From assembly GCF_900496995.4 (NCBI RefSeq), contig NC_044014.1, positions 15,278,501 to 15,342,500 of the forward strand: a DNA stretch of 64,000 nucleotides. Direction: 5' to 3'. The notes under the pieces were generated by a model. The model had not been told where the DNA came from. It made no database searches and saw only the letters and a list, made by a program, of their open reading frames with translations. Each line of letters opens with the position of its first letter. Position 1 is the stretch's first letter. A program made the position numbers and the translations under genes. Positions 1 to 14,046 of the stretch are shown here, piece after piece. This stretch comes from Aquila chrysaetos chrysaetos (lineage: Eukaryota > Chordata > Aves > Accipitriformes > Accipitridae).

Positions 1-2768
1 GGAAATGAATCTGCCCAGTAAGAAGCCCAAGACTTCCAGATACACATGCCATACGAATGAAAGACCAAGCAAATGGCTTTTTATCCCCTGCAAGGAAAAA
101 GAGACTCCTCACTTACAGCTGGGCTGTAAGCAGCTGCTCATTCCACCAAATCACCTGTGTCCATTTTTGTTCAAGGCCTTACCAACAAGACAAAAGATGC
201 ACCTATCATAACCAAGAAACCCCTCTATGGTCAGGGAGCTAATAAAGTAAGATTGCCCATAAACAAGTTAATTTTATACCAAGAGGTTTCATTACTTCCA
301 TGTGGAAACACTGGATTCCCATGGCAGCCTCCTCCCTGTAGGGTATACCCCTGCTGCTTGGGGTTATCTCAGCAGGCTGCCGAGGAACTGGACAAAAAAG
401 GATCACACCTTGCAGGCTTGTAGATGTTCAAGCTCATGCTCCTTCCCCAAAAGTTCCCAATTTTCATCAAACTTCCAGAAAACTTCCAAAAACGTCAACC
501 ACCTTCAGCTAGCCACGGTCAACCAATAAGCTAAAAAAAAAAAAAAATATAGTTCCAGAACAGACACACTGAACAAGCCTCATTTCCATAGAAAACTGTG
601 TGGAGGGGTGAGGATAACCTATAGATGGAAGAAGTCCTGCCAAAGCATACAGAAGCCAGGTTTGCTCATGACCTCTTCCATCGACCCCCCCAAGTTCACT
701 GCTACCTGCACCTGTACTAATTTGTTCCCTTCCAAGCAGGCAGCAAAGCGTCCATAGCAGGTTAGCCTGACCAACTCCTGTGTCAACTACTGAGGTAACG
801 CGTTTTTATTACATACTTTTTGTTCTACAGAAGCAAGATTCTGACACTACTTGGGGTTGGCTTCTTTGTGAGCAAGGGAGGCGGGTGGGGACTAGGGTGG
901 TGGTTTTGGGGTGGGTTTTTATGGTTGTGATTTGGTTGTTTTGGTGTTTTTTTTTTAAATCTGAAGGGGACCAATTCAGACTACAGCCAATTTAGAACAA
1001 AGGCTTTGGGAGCTCAGTTCAGCATCTCAACACTTCAGTGCTTTGCCGGTAATTTCTTCAGCAAAACAATTACAATGCAGCAGTCCAAAAGCATCTCACC
1101 TCTTCTTTACAGTAAGACAACGATCTGAAATGGAATGTGCAGGAAGGAAGCCTCAAAATTAGTATTTTGTATCTGTGCGTGGCCCCAGGTACATAAACTG
1201 AAAGCTGCAACACAGCACTAAGTTTCTGTACTAACAGATCCAAATATTTCACATAGTTTGGTTTAGGCTTGGTTCTGCTGAACCCTGCAGTTTTGAGTGA
1301 AAGCTTCTTTTAAGCACCCTAAAATTCTAAGAAGGAAAAAAAAGAAATTCCATGTTTTGCACCCAAACTAAAGATACTAACTATAAAGAGACAGCATGGA
1401 TTGTATTGTGCCTGCCACTGCTTTGCCCCCTCTAACATGAGGGCACATCACCTTTATAGCCAACCTATTGCGAAGCAGCTGGCTAAGTTTTCACAAAAAC
1501 AAGTACTGATGGAGAAATTCTTGGCTTGCTTGCATGCCCACTGGCATACATCAGATAGTTTTATATTATGACTACAGCAGTAATGGAAGGCTCTGGTATC
1601 TGCCAAGTCAAATCCAACCCTGTATTTAATATTAAAACCTTGTCACATGAACAAAAATAAACCTTTTGAAAGCCAAGGTCATACATTACGTGCCATTCTT
1701 TGGGTTAAAACTCCCTTTATCTGTTCAGCAAATCAGCTCAGCAGAACCAAGCACATTGCAGCACTGCGCATACGCTGAAGGAGTCTGGCTTGTTCTTTTA
1801 ATGAGGTAAGAGTTTCACTGATCATGATATTTAGTTCCAGCAAAAGAATCCAAAGAAATAGAGGCCCCTTTATTTACAGAGCCATGCGGCAGGGCCACCC
1901 GAGCCCCCCACCACCCCGCGCTCTGCCAGGCCCTCTCCTGAAGCCACACACAGAGTACTGAAAAGCTGCTCCCCTCTGCAGCAGAGTACCCAGGGCGTTT
2001 TTCACATCAAATAACCCAGCTTAAGAGGATCAAAAGCCAAACTAGCCCTTTGCTTTAAAAGCAGCTCTGAAAACCAGAGGCTTTTCAGTTTAAATCAAAG
2101 CTATTTGCCAAAGCATTTTCATTCTCACTTTTGCAAGGAACGAGAGGTTTGCTTCACTGCAGTGCAAAATGGCTGTATTTCTGAAATTCTGCTTTTGAAA
2201 CTACACAGCTCTGGACAAGGAGCAGAGTGTACTAGGTGTTTATTTTTTGAGAGTTTAAGAGTATGTGTATATAAATATATTAGGTGAACCAACCCCTGAA
2301 AATGGGAGTTTACGTAGGGAAATGCTGGCCCTTCACTACTATTATTTCAGCCAGGGAACAACAAGAAAGCAGGAACAACAAGAAAGCTCTTTCAGTGTAT
2401 TTGGGGTTAGTTAGGACTGTACTTTCAGAAGTCACAGCTCCACTCCCAGCAGCTCCAGGGAGATAAACCAGGTCTCTTCTGGGAAGCAAAGGCAGGCTCA
2501 CAGTATTCTGGACTGACTTGTCCCAGCTTCAGTTTTCAGCTCCATCACCACTACTTTTGTGAAACCACTTAAGATGCACTTTGCTTCAACTCCCTAATTG
2601 CATTTCCCCACATCTTCTACACAGACAAAGCTTCCTGCTCTGCTGCTAGTGAGCTACTCTGATACCATTTTGAAGGCTCCAGAAATACAGTATCACTAAA
2701 TTTCTAAGCCTGGCATCAGGAAGAACTGCTGTTATTTCCATCAGAAAGCAGTTTTAATTCTACCACCA

Positions 2769-2796
2769 CCCCCCCCCCAAAAAAAAAAAAAAAAAA
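2769..2796. repeat. Homopolymer block C10-A18
   Basis: Ten C followed directly by eighteen A. It is a simple low-complexity tract in SUFU intron 2, and reads as poly-T then poly-G in the SUFU transcript. No LINE body is recognisable beside it. Confidence 0.9.
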
Positions 2797-3390
2797 GAGG
2801 CACAGTAATTGTCAATCCATAGCTTTTAGTACTCCAGATCAGCCTATCAGGACATTTTAGAAGTTTTAGAAGGTGGCTAAACCAAACTGATGGGCAGTGC
2901 CCACTACTCTGCTTGATGAGACCAAAGTACTATAAGGCCTAACTCCCACTAGCATTTTAAGACTGCAAAGCTAGTAACCATCCCAGAAGATTTTTCTATT
3001 AGCTAGCAAAGATACTACTATTGGCAACACAGAAGACTGGTGTAACAAAAAGCATCAGAGTACTCAATGACTAACTTCACAGGTCCTCCCTAAGAAAAAA
3101 TCAAGTTGTGTACCATTTCCCTTTCACTGCCCACATCTGCTTACAAATAAGCAACACAAAGGGTCGTCTCCTGTCTAAAATCCAAGGAGAAGCCTTCAGC
3201 AGGCTGTTACAGCCATTGAGTTGAACACCTTAGTTTCTCCACCTCCCCGGAAGGACACCAGGCAAGAGCTGATGTACCCCAAACAAGACTATGCAGAGAG
3301 TTAATCTTCTAAATTCAAGCTCCAGGTGCATTACACAATGTCTTCCCACTATAAGCTCATGACTCTCAGATTCCAGAGCTTCAGGAGAGG

Positions 3391-3410
3391 AAAAAAAAAA
3401 AAAAAAAAAA
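3391..3410. repeat. Poly-A tract (20 A)
   Basis: Uninterrupted run of 20 A in SUFU intron 2. Similar runs lie in intron 1 at 17817-17836 and 20262-20279. Confidence 0.9.
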
Positions 3411-4770
3411 GTGACACTACCTACTGCTTCCAGCATCTTGCCTAACAGGAAATGGTTGGTTTTAGTGCAGCTGTCAAACAATATAAAAGTCTCATCCCAG
3501 AGCCCTGATGGCATGCTGGGATGCTCCCGTGAAGCAATTTCATAAGAAAATAGGCACAGGAACCCCCCTACATGAAAGGCTTAAAAAGTATCCAGAAAAG
3601 TTATTTTGGTCAAAACCCACCTGCTTACTCACATATTCTCCCAGATTGTCTCCTGGCATTGAAACAAGCATCAATTTTAAAGAAAAACACATAAAAACAT
3701 CTGAGGGAAGCAGGGGGTGGTTATCTGGACATCAGATGGTTATCTCTTCAGAGCACTTGACAGGAAATTCCACAAGCTCTCACCACCCCAAACCTGCACA
3801 CGGGGTCTTACTGGACTCCTTTCTAGCTTGATTTAAGAAAAAGCTTCATGCATAAGCAAGGCAAATACACATGCAAAAAGAACACATGCTCAAAGATTTC
3901 TGTCCATGTAAAATCAAAGTTGGAAAGCGAGTGACACATGGTGCTCGAGACATCAGCCTATGGCTATGCCCAAAGCTGTTGCTTGGAGCTTGCTCTTGCA
4001 GTACATATCAAATGTGCAAGCCATCGACCAAATGGAAAACCTTTCTAGAAACAGCAACTTAAATTAGTTTTAGAGAATTATTCCAACATCTAAATCCAAA
4101 CAGATGCAGAGGCACTCGCTCTGCAGTTATTTGGAGGCAGGTTTCTCAGCTTTCCAAAATACTCACATAGGATCTGCTTATAAAACTTACGTTAAGATAG
4201 ATGTGGGTAAAATTTGTGAACTGATTTGTGCTGGCCAGTACAAAAACAGAACTGTGCTTCACTGAGCTACCATTCAGCAAGTGAAGTGCTGTCACAGGGC
4301 AGAGGGGGAAAAGGAGACTTCAGTTTAAGTCTCACTCACACATACACAACAGTGATTTCACACATCTTACTATTCAGCTTCTTCAAAACTCAGCTGGTGA
4401 CAACCTTTCCCCTGAAGCCTGGAGATTCACAGTTTAGGTTTTGGTTTTAAAAAATTATTTCTGTAAATAACGAAAGTTGATACAACAGATAAATTGATTT
4501 TTCCTCTAAGCCTTCAGACTCAAGTCAACCTTACTCCTAACTCTGCAGACACAACTGTCTTACGAGAGATAGCGTCACTTGAACTACACAGTAATACAGC
4601 AACCGTTTCCAGCAGCTTTAGACACAAGTCGCATGGGAATTGTTGTGTGCATTTTGTAGACCTGACAGACCAGCCACTTTTTAGACACCTGAATCAGTCA
4701 GGCATGTGAGAGAAGCACTTGGCACACAAGTGTCACGAAAAAGTGTCCACACCACAGTCACCTACATCAC

Positions 4771-5072
4771 ATGAGGAAAGGCTGGGTGCTGGGCTTGTTC
4801 AGCCTTAATAAAAGAAGGCTAAAAGGAGGGGGGGATCTTATTGCTCAACTACCTATTGGGAGGGCAAAGGGAAGACTGAGCCAGACCTTTCTCAGAGGTG
4901 CACAGCAAAATGGCAAAGGTTGATTCCAGTTACATGTATCTGGAAATCTTTTTCACATGATAGTGATCAAACCCTGGAACAGGATCCAGGGAGGCTGTGG
5001 AAGTCGGCCCTCGGAGCAGGCATCAACTGGAAGCTTTGGGAGGTCCCTTCCAACCCAAGTGATCCTATGAAG
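4771..5072 (+). mobile_element. CR1 LINE 3'-end fragment, plus orientation
   Basis: The order of landmarks is that of a bird CR1 3' end. It opens with a 'gaggaaaggctg' block and 'ttcagcct', then 'aaggaggggggatcttatt'. Later come 'ccctggaacagg', 'ggaggctgtggaagt' and the closing 'ggtcccttccaaccc', followed by a decayed 'gatcctatgaag' tail. The copy is 5'-truncated and diverged, as most CR1 copies are. It lies antisense to SUFU. Confidence 0.8.
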
Positions 5073-5624
5073 CATCACAGCCAAGAACACAGGTATGAAC
5101 TTTTACTACTGGTACCCTGTGTCCAAAACCAAGCTGGCAAGACCCACAGCTGATAATTCATGAACACGTGAGTTAAACCCATTTTGACAGAAGTGGTTAC
5201 TATAACCAGCTCCTGCCCAGCCACATGGGAAACCGCTCCTGAACCACGCTCTCTCCAGCCTAGCACGTTAAAGTAAACCACCATCAGTTTTCAGGTCACT
5301 TTAATGCGCTGAGCTGCAACTTAAGGCAATTTAGGGGGTTGCTTCTTTGAGGTTCAGCTGTCCATGCCATGAAAGTAGCAGCATCTGGAAGAAGGATAGG
5401 ATCCTGCTTAGCTGCTGGAGGTTAATCTCTTTGAGCTCTAGAGGTTTGGAAGCATTATCGTCTCATTCTAGAAAGTGCCAACATACAGTCATACACGTAA
5501 GGATAGCGCACACAGATTAAGGGCAAAAGGCTGTAATGGCCCTGTCAGTGCCAAAGGGATCTATCTGCTTTGTTATTAACACTAAGTCATGAAACTTCAG
5601 AATACTCTTAAAGTCATAAAACAG

Positions 5625-5800
5625 CATCCAGGTGACCCAAGTTTGAATCTATTGTCTGCTACAAACTTCCCAACCTCCTCAACAAATTACTTAGGAATTT
5701 GATTCTCAGAGGTAAAATAATGATATTTCCCTGCTTCAAAGAGTAACATGACACACTCATCATATAGGAAATGCTTATATACTCCATCTATCAAGGTCAC
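5625..5800 (+). mobile_element. MIR-like ancient SINE trace
   Basis: A run resembling the MIR/CORE-SINE body: 'aagtttgaatct', then 'aaattactta', then 'ggtaaaataatgatatttcc'. These match in order the MIR blocks for the 'tttgaatcc' start, the 'agttacttaacctct' core and the 'tctgtaaaatggggataat' segment. Divergence is high, so the call is tentative. Confidence 0.4.
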
Positions 5801-7264
5801 AAAAGCTGGGAAATTAACTCCACATTCTGCACAGCATGGACAAATACTGAACACGGGAAATGACTAAAACAACAAAATATGAAACAGGAGGTTGCATGGG
5901 ATGTGTCACTCTAACCCAGCAAAAGATGTCCACATGAGGGCAGTTTACTTTTTATTTTCTCTGTTTTACGGTCCATGAAGGTAGCAATACCAGTAGGTTA
6001 TGGTTTGATCTCCCATTACAGTCATAACTAAACTGACAAGACCAAACCATTTCATCTTCATGATTCCCAAAACACATATTTAAAAGAAAAAACAAAAACA
6101 AAAAAACTATGTGAAATCAAGTGACTAGAGGACTGGCCATGCTTTTCAGTTTGAGGGCTCACACATCTCTCCACAAAGCCACCCAGGCTTCCTACCTCAT
6201 GGCCAGCAGAACCCATCCCAACCCAGCTGAGGTGGCCCTGAGAGCAGGTTCTTAACCACCACCTGTAGCACACTGCAAGCACAGCTAGCACTGCAAGTGA
6301 GGCCACACTTCTTGGCACTGCAGGGAAAGCGCAAACAGTCTCACTGCAATGGCCCAGGGAAGTTGCAGCAGAGTTGCATCATCCTAAAGCCCACTGAAAG
6401 GATCTGGAAAGATAGCTAGGAATACAATAAGGATTTACTATTGCATTCACAGAACAGGGAGTAGGGAACTAGTGAAAAAGAAAACAACTTATCTAGATCT
6501 GTACTTTTAACATTTTACTTAAGCTGTCTACTTATGTGGCACTTCAGAGCTACTTATCTTGCATTTCTACAAGGTCCAGAAGAACAGTGCTCTCATTTGG
6601 CCTGAGCTGGAGGTGATTCTGCAAACACAGCATGCAGTCACTGTGCTATACAGTGCACCAGGGAAGACAACCTTTCATCTGCACATGGATCCCACTTCAT
6701 ACTGGGACTGAATCCTTAGCTCTGATACACTAGTCTTTGCATAGCCTGCAGGGAATGGTAATACATCTCCAAAACTTCACCTAGGGGCTCAGCTGCAACC
6801 TCATCAGCAAAGGGCCAGTTCAAGCCAGCATGGCTGGGAAGGATGGTATTGCTGTGCTTGGTGAGCAGCTAGGAAAAGGGCACCGACTTTCCTTGCAGTG
6901 TCTGCTGGCTCCTTCCTAGCTCCTACTGTGGAAAGTTCTGCAGCTGCTGGGAGGAACCCATTCGCATAACAAAAGCGGCTTTCAAAAGGAGTATGGGAGG
7001 GTGGAAAGAATAAGAGAAAAACCCAAAGCCAGAAGCTACACTGACAGCTATGGTTAGGTTTTTTTCAGCATTGCCTAAAAGTCTCAGGCGAGGATCAGGG
7101 CTCCAGCATGTTACACAGAATATAAACACTAGTGTCTCCCATTACTTTCTTGCTGGCTAAAGAACATACATTAACAAAAAACCATGCAACAAACTACTTT
7201 AGCACACCCTTGAGCACATTTTTAGGACTCTCATACAATTAAGTTCTGAGCTGTGCAATAAATG

Positions 7265-7375
7265 AGCTTGAGGCATAAAAGGTTTTTAGGAGCTTTTAGG
7301 AGCCTGAACTCCAACAGATTTCAAGCGAGGTTTAGGCACCCGAGTATCCTGCTGGATCTGGGATTCAATCCCTGA
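7265..7375. repeat. Ancient amniote repeat trace, family not named
   Basis: The phrase 'ttaggagcctgaactcc', then 'gatttcaagcgaggtttagg' and 'gatctggg', resembles an old repeat common in turtle and crocodile genomes with the pattern 'ttaggcgcctaa ... ttaggcacctaa ... gatctggg'. I do not recall its formal name. It is a resemblance by eye only. Confidence 0.3.
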
Positions 7376-8304
7376 TCTTTCACTTCATTAGCTGTGGAAG
7401 TCAAGACAATACTCCCTTACTTGCTGAGCTGTTACATAGTCTCATTTCATTGTAAAGGGTGCACTCAAAAACATACCGATGAGCACCATAAGAGATCGTA
7501 ACTAATTAAACAGGCAGGGAAAGGCCCTTGGAGCTCAAGCTGTAATTCGAGGGAAAAGAAAGCACCAGACTGCTGGTGAAAGACTCCCAAAAGGGAAACA
7601 TGAGACAGCTGCAATGAAAAGTCTACTTTTTTTTTTTAAATCTGCATTTAAGTGTTAAACTTCTCCTGCAAACTATCGTTGCTTTGAAGCGTTGGAAACT
7701 TTCAGAGGTAGGAATCATAGGCTGATATTTTTGATCTACAGAAATAAACACCTGGCTTGTGAATGCTACACGGACTTCATCCATTGTAAGACAAAATCCA
7801 AAAGGATATAATCAATCTTGGCCTCTTTAAATCAAACAAAGGAGGAAAGAAAGCATCATTCCTCCCCTTCCCTTCAGTGGGTCCAGGCTTATCCCTAAAG
7901 ATTTTAATAGTGGTAAAATAGTTTTGCCTCTCAGCCAAACCACTTCAGTTACGGAAACTGCAGAATGGCTCAGCTTCTCTTACAAACAGGAGTAAAGTTG
8001 GGAGAGCGATGTCAACTTACAGCATATTTCAGTACCACTTACTTTTTAGTGCAATAAGCACAAACATGCTCCTCATGTTCCTGATCACTTTAGAAGGAAT
8101 AACCTACCCAGTAAAACAGTTCAGCATACAGCTCATCACAGCCACTCTGCTACAGAAAATCCCCCATCCATCTCTGAATACTAAATTCTTTGCTTTTCTG
8201 CTTAATGTTACTCTTCTGGGTAAAAAAGAATTCAAGGCCCAGAGACATATTATTTTTGCGTAATAAAGTTATACATATGGATTCAACTTAGCTAGGAAAT
8301 GTCA

Positions 8305-8545
8305 ACTTAAGGCTTGTCTTCATGAGGAAATTTACTGTAACTAGTCTACCAGTATAATTATATTGCTGTAGCTCTACTGGTAAAATTCCCCTGTTGAGCC
8401 TTATTCATAACAACAGCCGCCTTTATGGTTTATTTTTGTCGACTATGCCAAAAAAAGGCCCCTGCTCCAGAAAGGCCACAACAATTCACAGGGGAGGAGG
8501 GGAAGGAGCTATGCCAGTGCAACTGAAGCAGTAGAAAGAATAACA
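8305..8545. mobile_element. Possible ancient non-autonomous DNA transposon trace
   Basis: It begins with 'aaggcttgtcttcatgagg' and contains paired 'taccagtataatta'/'ctactggtaaaatt' segments, then a 'ttttgtcgacta' block. This resembles decayed amniote elements starting 'aaggcttgtctacac'. No clean terminal inverted repeats were found. Confidence 0.22.
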
Positions 8546-11500
8546 GTATAGAAATGGCAGTATTTCTCTATACTAATAAATTATTTGCTACAAAAAAATG
8601 AAATGCTGTAAGAAAACTATACTGTACATCAGATATTGTTTGCAGGTAAGGTATATGCCAGTTCCATGCCACATTTCATAGCTTTGGTAAAATTCGCCAA
8701 GCCAGACACTGCTCTGCATCAGCCCCTCCATGTGCATCCCTTTGTTCTCACCTTCTCCCCAGCTGCTGCAGTGCATTTCCCAGGTGCACATCCTTTCCCC
8801 CATTCCCTTACAGGAGCAATGCCTCACAGCCCAGCAACTGCCCTGGGCCCCTTGGACAGAGCACTGACCCTCCAAAACAAATGGGTGCTAAAGACCAGCC
8901 CTTCTGGTTTACAGTTTGCATCTCAGGGACAAGAGTTAGCTGAAAAGCAAACAGCACTCTTTGCAAAAGGGATTTTAAAACAATTGCCCTTCACTTCGGC
9001 AGTGCAAGAATGCTGAGCTAGACAAAACAATGAGCCATCTGTGCACTCTTCCCTCCTTCCCTTGTCTCTATCCTCTGGGCTTAAATCAGAGCTCCCCAAG
9101 AATGGCCGAGTCCCCCTTCACCTCCACCCACCCTGTTTATATCCTGCAAAAAACAGTTTTCTGCCCCCCCCCCTTTTTTTTTGGCATTTTGTTCTTAAGA
9201 GCCCTTGCAAAAACATCCTTTAAATGTCAGCCCTTTGTCAGGTGGTATTCCATCTACCCAGCTTTGTCAAGTAATCAAAAAATGCCTCCCACCAGACGAT
9301 CTGTTCCTTGTTTACCATCCCTGGAGGCAGAGTGGCACTCAGGAGCCCTAGCCACCCCTTTGTCCAAGGAAGGGAATACCATCTGAATGGGAGACCACCA
9401 AAGATTTGCAGCCCTCTTTTGTTAGCCTGGTGTCACTGCCTATTGGGCCTCGATTCAAAATTGAGATGACAGTAGAGAAGCAGCCGAGTTAGGTAATCAC
9501 TGTGGAGTTTCCAGCTTAGGAGAGAGAAATACCAATAGCTCAAATTTTCAAATAAAATTGGTAATTTTATTACCAGTGGTAATTTGTGGTTACCAATTGT
9601 ACCACTGACTCATGAAGAAACACAGACTATTCTAGTACTAGTCAGGAAGGCGTGTTCCCAATGCTAAATCTGTGTTGAGGAAAAAAAGGGATTAGGTATG
9701 AATAACAGCATTCAGATGCATCTCTTCAAACATTCATTTTGTTAGTATCATTATTCCAGGCAGCAAAGGGATAAAAAAGTCAACTCTCCTTTGATCTCAC
9801 AGCCAGAATGGCCACACAGCTCAAAAAATGCTTTTACCTTCATGTCCCTTGGAAAAAAAGCCCACTATCTTTTATTTCTTCCTTTTTAGAACATCCTAAA
9901 CAGATCTTTATCACATAAACCAATCTTTCACTAGAAGACCCAACCTTTGATCCCTAGTCACTCCTCTTCCCGGCAGGGTGAACTCGCTGGGAGAGCAGAG
10001 CCTGCAAGCTCTCCCACATCATTCAGCACTAACACAGCTGGGAGATGAGAGTAAGGAAGCCCTGTCTCAGGCCCACTCTTCTCCCATATGCCAAGATCAT
10101 AAATGTCAAAGTTCTGCCAACAAAAAGAAATCATCTAGTTTGAACACTATGCCCCTTGCCCTGCATGGCAGCAAGAGGCTCATCTTACCAGGACGCACGT
10201 GCAGATGCGCTACTGAACCGGAAGCGGGGCTTGCCTTCAGTATCGCTCAGCTATAAACCTACTTCCAATCTTTTTCCTTTTTTTCCCTTGAGAACAGTCC
10301 GTCTTGTAAATTCAACTACCATGCTGTAAACGTTAAACAAATTTCCTTCAATGCTTCAAAAAAAATTCCAAATCTAGCACAGTTCAAGCATGCTCTCATC
10401 CCACAACCTCCGCACGCAAACACAGATAGACCACAGCACAAAGCGGACTTCTCTCGGTAGGTGGCCTACATCTTTCATGTTGTTAACAGTGCTAACTACC
10501 TCCAACAAATGACATTTGGAAGCCAAGTGCACTCTGCCTGGGAGAAAGGAAAAAAAGATTTCCCCATGGTGACCATAGCTTCAAGGGAGGTCTACCTCCA
10601 GCAGAGAAACACAGGTCTTAGACAGTCCTGGTGCATTGCCTCAGTCATTGGAGGGACACTGTCAATGGGGCACGTAAATAGGCATGACACTTGGTTTAAC
10701 TGTTTTTTTGCCTGGGAAATAGGGAATTGAACCTTACATGATCACACTTGTGCATGTGCTTCTTTAAGATGTCCCCACAATTTTTTAACTCGCTGGTCAA
10801 ATTCAATCAAGCTCTTCAAAGGAAGGGTCTTCCCCAAAATACCACATTTCTATGAAGTAGGCAGAAACAAACAGCCAGACACAAGAGAAGGATCTACAGG
10901 CACTCCCAGTAAGCAGGTTTCAGTAGAAGCACAACTGTATTTCTAGACACCAAAGAATCCACACAGGTGAGACCTGTTAAGAGTACCCTCATTTTGGGAA
11001 AAGCTCAGTCTAACTCGTAACTTTATAGACATGAAAAAAACCCAACCACAAGACAAATCCATTAAAAACCAGATCTTATTGCCTCCCTGCAGCCAAACTA
11101 CTCCTTTCAACTCTGATGGATTCTCAAATAAGCTATCATTAAAAGGAAATACCTTTTTTGTCACAGAACTCCCTAATTCTGGGGCCTCTCCCTTCCCACT
11201 CTGCCATGAACCTTCCTCTCCCCTCAGCCTCAGAAAAAAGACCAACTGGAAAAATAAGCATCACATGTGGAGTCAATCTTTGATAGACAAACAAGAGACC
11301 TAGGAAGAAAAAGTAAGTCCAGAGTATGGTGCCCATCTTGGACTCTCCCTCCTCCAAGTCCTAGCTCTTGTACCTCTTTCCTAAATTGATGTTTACCAAT
11401 GTCCTCTTCCATGTCATTCCCTATAGCTGGGACAGATGCTCCACCTCCAGCAATGGTACACAGAAGAAACATTTCTTCAGTGCACTGGCTAAAGTTCAAT

Positions 11501-14032
11501 ACCCACAGATGAAGCCATGGCAATATGAAGCAGGAAGTTATGGAGACTTGGAAGAAGCTCCTCAGGGTGACTGTAAAACCCCAGAATTTCACTGCTGTCA
11601 TGGCTGTGCTCCACAACCAAGCCATCACAGTCACACCTCACAGAAGTCTGACCCAGGAGCAGAACCACTATTTCCTGATCCTCAACTTGAGGATATGTCC
11701 CCAAAACTCAACCTCACTTCCCTATTCCATGTGCAGAAGTAGCTACCACACAGCCAGCCCTGACACAGCAGGTGTCCTTTAACTTCAGAGCCTAGTGAAA
11801 CAAAATTAGGATGAGGAAGGGAGGGTTTATGCTATGCTATTGTTTAAGAAAGTCCTCGGGTTCCTCTGTGAAGTATGCTTAAACACCACGCTTGAAAGAA
11901 ACTGGATGCTATGAAAGGTGGAAGAAAACCTTGGGTTTTAAATAATTTTCCTTGAATTCCAGGCTCAACTCCCAAACTAAACTTATTTGATCTTTCATCT
12001 CTCCAAGGTAGACATGCTGAACTCCACAAAATCTTATCTGAAATATGGACCCACAACAACCACGACCCCTCTCTAACTTACTGTCTTCCCAAAGGCCCCT
12101 TATTTTATTGCATTTTCATGAAAACAAAGAAGGGCAGAGTCAGTCTCCACCATTTTAAAAGCATTTAGTCACCTTGGATTTTGGTGTAATATTTCAGCGG
12201 TGCTTTAGGCATGTGGTTTGTAAAGCACTTAGGGACCCATTAAATACCAAAATTTAAGGCTAAAGGCTGGCAAGCTGAGGGCAGCGAGCTTTTAAATTTA
12301 TGAAAGACTACAGAACTAAGAGGCCACTAAAGTGACAGCTGTCAGCACCACTCCGTCCTACATTCATGAGGGCTCAAAGGAGAAGCCAGCTTGCACTCAA
12401 AAGAAAGAGAGCACTCGTTCCAACTTTCAGGCTATTTTCTAAATACTCTTTTCAAACTCCTTTCATACTCGGAAAAAGCCTTCCAGAAAACATCCACCCC
12501 TCTGCAAGCCTTGCATTTGTTACCTGATCCAGTTTTGCGCTCCTTTTTCTTCCTCCCAGCTCTAACAAGCATCCTTGCCCTTTTACAAGTTAAGGTCATT
12601 CAGAGGATCTATACAAGCAAGCAGAACACAAGCTGGACTGGAGATCTTGAAAGGCTCATGCTTACCCTCACCTTTAATAGGGAGGCACCACCCACAGAGA
12701 CAACACGTTATCCCGGCATGCACTGCTCCCTCCTGATCCAAATGGTAAGCAGCGCAAATCAAAAGGACCACAGCAAGTTGGAACCTGTTGTCTCTGCGGG
12801 TGGTACCCTGCATCTGTATTAGAGATGAAGGCAGCTGTAATCTCTTCGGTTTTATGCAAATGGGATGCTGCGCTTCAGCTCCTGGCTAGCTGCCAGGAAA
12901 GAAAAAAAAAAAACACAACCAAAACCAAAAACCACCACCCTTGTCAATATGAAGTTTGTGTAGATCAGGAAACCCAATGATTGGAATTTGCATAAAAAGC
13001 TAAACATCAAAACACAGTTGGCATGTTTCTTCTCAGGCTGTGGGAAGGCCACAAATACAAATATTATCTCTTAACCTAGCCATAATTTAAGCTTTGCTTT
13101 CTATTGTGGCTCTGAATTACAACCTTGCAATTTTAATACAAATAAGACTATTCAAGGTTTTCAGGAATTCTATTGCATCATGGTTCTCATTTTCCACACA
13201 CTTTTTAAACTGTTAACAAAAAGGATGAGCACTTGAACTACAGGAACAGTTAACTGGAGATTCAGCCTTGGCCTTATAGTAACCTGGAGATAGAAGTCAG
13301 TCTGGTGAAAACGCACACCACTTCCTAGCTCCCTGGACAGACCTGCAAACCCCTGTGCCAGCACAATCCAGGGCTGGAGCACGCCATGGCACCGCAGAAG
13401 CTGAAGCTGGCATTGCCACTGATGGAGTCCAAGTCCAGCTATGGTTGCTGATGCTGCCTTCCCCAGGTACCCATTCTCCACATAGGCAGAAGTTACCACC
13501 ACGCCTGGAAACTGCAGGAAGGATCAGGTGCCTCCACCTCAGCCCTGCCAACGGTCCGGCATTGGAGCACGAATCTGCAATTGACAGCTGAGGCACCGCA
13601 CTTTGTGCAGATGCAGAGCGACATGTTCCTTGCTACTGACATTGCTGTGGGGCAGTAGCTGCCAGCAAGGGGTGGAGAAGGGTGCAAGACTCCTCTCCTC
13701 TCCCACAACTGCACCAGCCAGATGCTCTCTGCCAGCATGCTCACACGTTACACACGCATGCGTCACTGCAGTGTGGAATCTCTTCAAAAAGCAAGAACAG
13801 TCCAGAAAAAGGCTCCACTCTAACCCTGCTGAATAGATTCAAGAAGTTACACATTGGTTTTGATTTTAAAGTAGATAGAAAAAGTTAAAAATGGAGTACA
13901 ACTTGCAAAAATGTCCCGGAAGGATTTCTGGTGCCACTCAAGTTGTGCAACATGCTCAACTGGAGAGACTTATTTCCATGCAAGCAGCTTGGCATGAAAT
14001 CCCACTGAAAGGCCTGCGGTTCCCTAACACTG

Positions 14033-14046
14033 TCATGACGTCATGA
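14033..14046. promoter_or_regulatory. 14-bp palindrome containing a full consensus CRE
   Basis: TCATGACGTCATGA is a perfect 14-bp palindrome with the full CREB/ATF site TGACGTCA at 14036-14043. It sits inside SUFU intron 2, 3.5 kb downstream of exon 2 in the gene's sense. A full site in CpG-poor intronic DNA is a candidate enhancer element, but the sequence alone does not show activity. Confidence 0.4.

Noticed and set aside
11230-11634. 134-codon minus-strand frame (and overlapping plus-strand 124-codon frame) in SUFU intron 2
   Set aside because: No recognisable domain, no splice partners and frames open on both strands; treated as chance.
12190-12255. A third MIR-like tail (gtaaagcacttaggga)
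   Set aside because: Only one short block matches, too little to separate from chance.
12391-12822. 143-codon plus-strand frame in SUFU intron 2
   Set aside because: No similarity to a known family that I can see and no promoter or splice context.
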